Positions 61,558 through 64,000 of a stretch of 64,000 nucleotides of DNA are shown in pieces. The stretch comes from Amycolatopsis aidingensis (GTDB taxonomy: Bacteria; Actinomycetota; Actinomycetes; Mycobacteriales; Pseudonocardiaceae). The stretch is taken from NCBI RefSeq assembly GCF_018885265.1, contig NZ_CP076538.1:2826001-2890000 (forward strand). Reading direction: 5' to 3'. Made by a program: the position numbers and the translations under genes. Every line of letters starts with the position of its first letter. Positions within the stretch are counted from its first letter, which is position 1. The notes below the pieces were generated by a model. That model saw only the letters and a program-made list of their open reading frames with translations. It was not told the DNA's origin and ran no database searches.

Positions 61558-63072
61558 GTGACCGATGAGCACACCCGGCAGGAGCAACAGGCAACCCGAA
61601 CGCAGCCCGCGCCGGGCCCGCGTTCCGTCGCGGGCCGTTACGTGTTGCTGGGCGAGCTCGGCCGCGGCGGCATGGGCGTGGTGTGGCGGGCCGAGGACCG
61701 GGTGATCGGCAGGCAGGTCGCGATCAAGGAGCTGCGGCTGCCGGAGGGCACCGCCGACGCCGGGATGTTCCAGGAGCGGGTGCTGCGCGAGGTGCGCACC
61801 GGCGGCAGGCTGAACGACCCCGCGGTGGTCACCGTCTACGACGTGGTCGCGGAGGGGGACACCACCTACATCGTGATGGAACTGGTGGAGGCCCCGACAC
61901 TGTCCGAACTGGTCCGGCAGCACGGGCCGATGCCGGCCCACCAGGTGGCCGCCATCGGTGAACAGGTGCTGTCGGCGCTGCAGGCCGCGCACGAGGCCGG
62001 CATCGTGCACCGCGACGTGAAACCGGGCAACATCATGGTGACCGCGGGCGGCCGGGTGAAGCTCACCGACTTCGGCATCGCGCAGGCGGTGGACGACCCG
62101 CGGCTGACCACCAGCGGGATGATCGTCGGCTCACCCGCCTTCATGGCCCCGGAGCGGGTCGCCGGGCACGAGGCGCTGCCGGCCTCCGACCTGTGGTCGC
62201 TTGGCGCCACCCTGTTCTTCGCGGTGGAGGGGCTGGTCGCCTTCGAGCGGCCGACCACCGCGGCCACCCTGCACGCGATCATGAACGAGGTCCCGTACCT
62301 CACCCACGCGCAGGGCCCGCTGGCCTCGGCGATCATGGGGCTGCTGATCTCCAGCCCGGAGGCCAGGCTGTCCGCCCAGCAGGCGCGCGGGCTGCTGTCC
62401 ATGGCGGGTGCCCAGTCCGGGGTGTCCACCCCGCCCGGCGGGCAGCACACCGCGCTGTACTCCGGCGCGGCGCCCACCATGGTCGGCGGGCACACCGGCC
62501 CCCGGCAGCCGCCACCGGGCCGGACCAGGCGCAACCTGCTGCTGGCAGGCGGCGCGGTGGCGGCCGTCGCCCTGCTGGTCGGCGGCCTCTTCCTGGGCAA
62601 ATGGCTCTTCGAACCGGATCCGGAAGTCGATCCGGCCATGCTGCCGACCATGACCTACGGCAAGGGTGGCGACCTCAAAATCGAGGACGACGGCGGGGAC
62701 TGGTGCTACGACGGCCAGCTGCGCCTGGGCTACCAGCTGAGTAGCGCGGACTGCGATGAACCGTACAACCTGCAGCGCTACGACCGGGTGACCGCGCTGG
62801 GCAACGATCGCGACCGCGACAATGCCCCGGTGGAGTACCCCGCGGAGCAGGACCTGCGCGCGTTCGCCGAGGCGCACTGCGCGATGAGCTTCCACAGCAA
62901 CACGATCAAACCGGACAAGCGGGACCGGCTGCGCTACGCCGCGCTCATCCCGGCGCAGGAGGAGTGGGAGTTCATCCCGGAGAGCGACAACCCGAACCGG
63001 CAGGTGATCTGCGTGGCCGAGTCGGCCTCCGGTGCCCAGCTGAACGGCTACGTGGCCAACGGTGTCCGGTAG
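61558..63072 (+). CDS. membrane Ser/Thr protein kinase without PASTA domains
   Basis: A 504-residue Hanks-type kinase. Glycine loop LGELGRGGMG, Lys57 in VAIKEL, catalytic HRDVKPGN (151-158, Asp153), DFGIAQA, and an activation segment with two Thr (RLTTSGMIVGSPAFMAPER). A membrane helix (about 323-345, LLLAGGAVAAVALLVGGLFL) leads to an external domain of about 155 residues with four cysteines (DWCYDG, SADCDE, AHCAMS and VICVAE), a possible sensor. No PASTA repeats are present. GTG 61558 has GAGGAGG upstream. Substrates unknown. Confidence 0.92.
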   Translation: MTDEHTRQEQQATRTQPAPGPRSVAGRYVLLGELGRGGMGVVWRAEDRVIGRQVAIKELRLPEGTADAGMFQERVLREVRTGGRLNDPAVVTVYDVVAEGDTTYIVMELVEAPTLSELVRQHGPMPAHQVAAIGEQVLSALQAAHEAGIVHRDVKPGNIMVTAGGRVKLTDFGIAQAVDDPRLTTSGMIVGSPAFMAPERVAGHEALPASDLWSLGATLFFAVEGLVAFERPTTAATLHAIMNEVPYLTHAQGPLASAIMGLLISSPEARLSAQQARGLLSMAGAQSGVSTPPGGQHTALYSGAAPTMVGGHTGPRQPPPGRTRRNLLLAGGAVAAVALLVGGLFLGKWLFEPDPEVDPAMLPTMTYGKGGDLKIEDDGGDWCYDGQLRLGYQLSSADCDEPYNLQRYDRVTALGNDRDRDNAPVEYPAEQDLRAFAEAHCAMSFHSNTIKPDKRDRLRYAALIPAQEEWEFIPESDNPNRQVICVAESASGAQLNGYVANGVR

Positions 63073-63189
63073 CGGCCCCGCAGAAGTTCCGGTGCCGGGC
63101 GCGGGCGGCGAACGATCCTTCGCCGTCCAGCGGGCGGTGGCGTGTGATCCCGGCGCCCCTGCAGGTCGGCGCCCTGAATCCCGGTATGA

Positions 63190-64000
<811 letters not shown>

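Overview
This is a GC-rich actinobacterial chromosome segment, most likely from the Pseudonocardiaceae. The evidence is the very high GC content, the frequent GTG starts, the stop/start overlaps (ATGA, GTGA, TGATG), a complete mce lipid-import operon, the TANNNT promoters sitting directly on GTG/ATG starts, and the gene order rimP-nusA-ylxR-infB-ylxP-rbfA ... truB-ribF ... rpsO-pnp-M16 peptidase-dapB ... thyX ... dapA. The genus is inference. No tRNA, rRNA, CRISPR array, transposase, integrase or phage module was seen; this is mostly core chromosome with a few accessory islands.

Layout. 1-11.4 kb: an MFS exporter (cut by the window edge) divergent from a MarR regulator, a Tat-type leader ORF overlapping a PGRP-type amidase, MscS, two alpha/beta hydrolases, a large EndoQ-like PHP nuclease fused to a UvrD helicase, a protein of unknown function, a 436-bp non-coding stretch with paired repeats and a strongly structured element, a GNAT acetyltransferase and a PLP dehydratase. 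11.4-20.8 kb: an eight-gene mce operon (two YrbE permeases, MceA-F) followed by a TetR regulator. 20.8-29.4 kb: a two-component system divergent from an ABC-2 exporter, a frameshifted membrane glycosyltransferase, a PH-domain membrane protein, a class V aminotransferase, an exported protein and a ferritin-like lipoprotein.

29.6-35.6 kb: the rimP-nusA-ylxR-infB transcription/translation cluster, closed by a perfect hairpin, then ylxP and rbfA. 35.6-43 kb: a degenerate TetR gene, a TRM11-like methyltransferase, a MATE and an MFS transporter, truB, ribF, an XRE-type regulator and a 2H phosphoesterase. 43-48.6 kb: rpsO, a structured pnp leader, pnp, an M16 peptidase and dapB. 48.6-56 kb: small membrane proteins flanked by conspicuous repeats, a GNAT protein, a DMT transporter, a YcaQ/AlkZ-like glycosylase, an FMN reductase and a large AAA/TPR regulator. 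56-64 kb: a chitinase under two DasR-type operators, a ribbon-helix-helix/DUF4097 pair with a palindromic operator, thyX with an ACT-domain gene, a Ser/Thr kinase and the start of dapA.

Functional themes. dapB, thyX and dapA serve lysine/peptidoglycan precursor and dTMP synthesis. The amidase, MscS and kinase relate to the envelope. The EndoQ-UvrD fusion and the YcaQ-like protein point to base-damage repair. The chitinase with its dre operators links chitin use to GlcNAc sensing. Several reading frames break by one base at short G/C runs (2052-2057, 25308-25311, 35893-35895, 35959-35961, 53875-53878), so sequence quality or phase variation at these runs must be settled before pseudogene or fusion calls are trusted.
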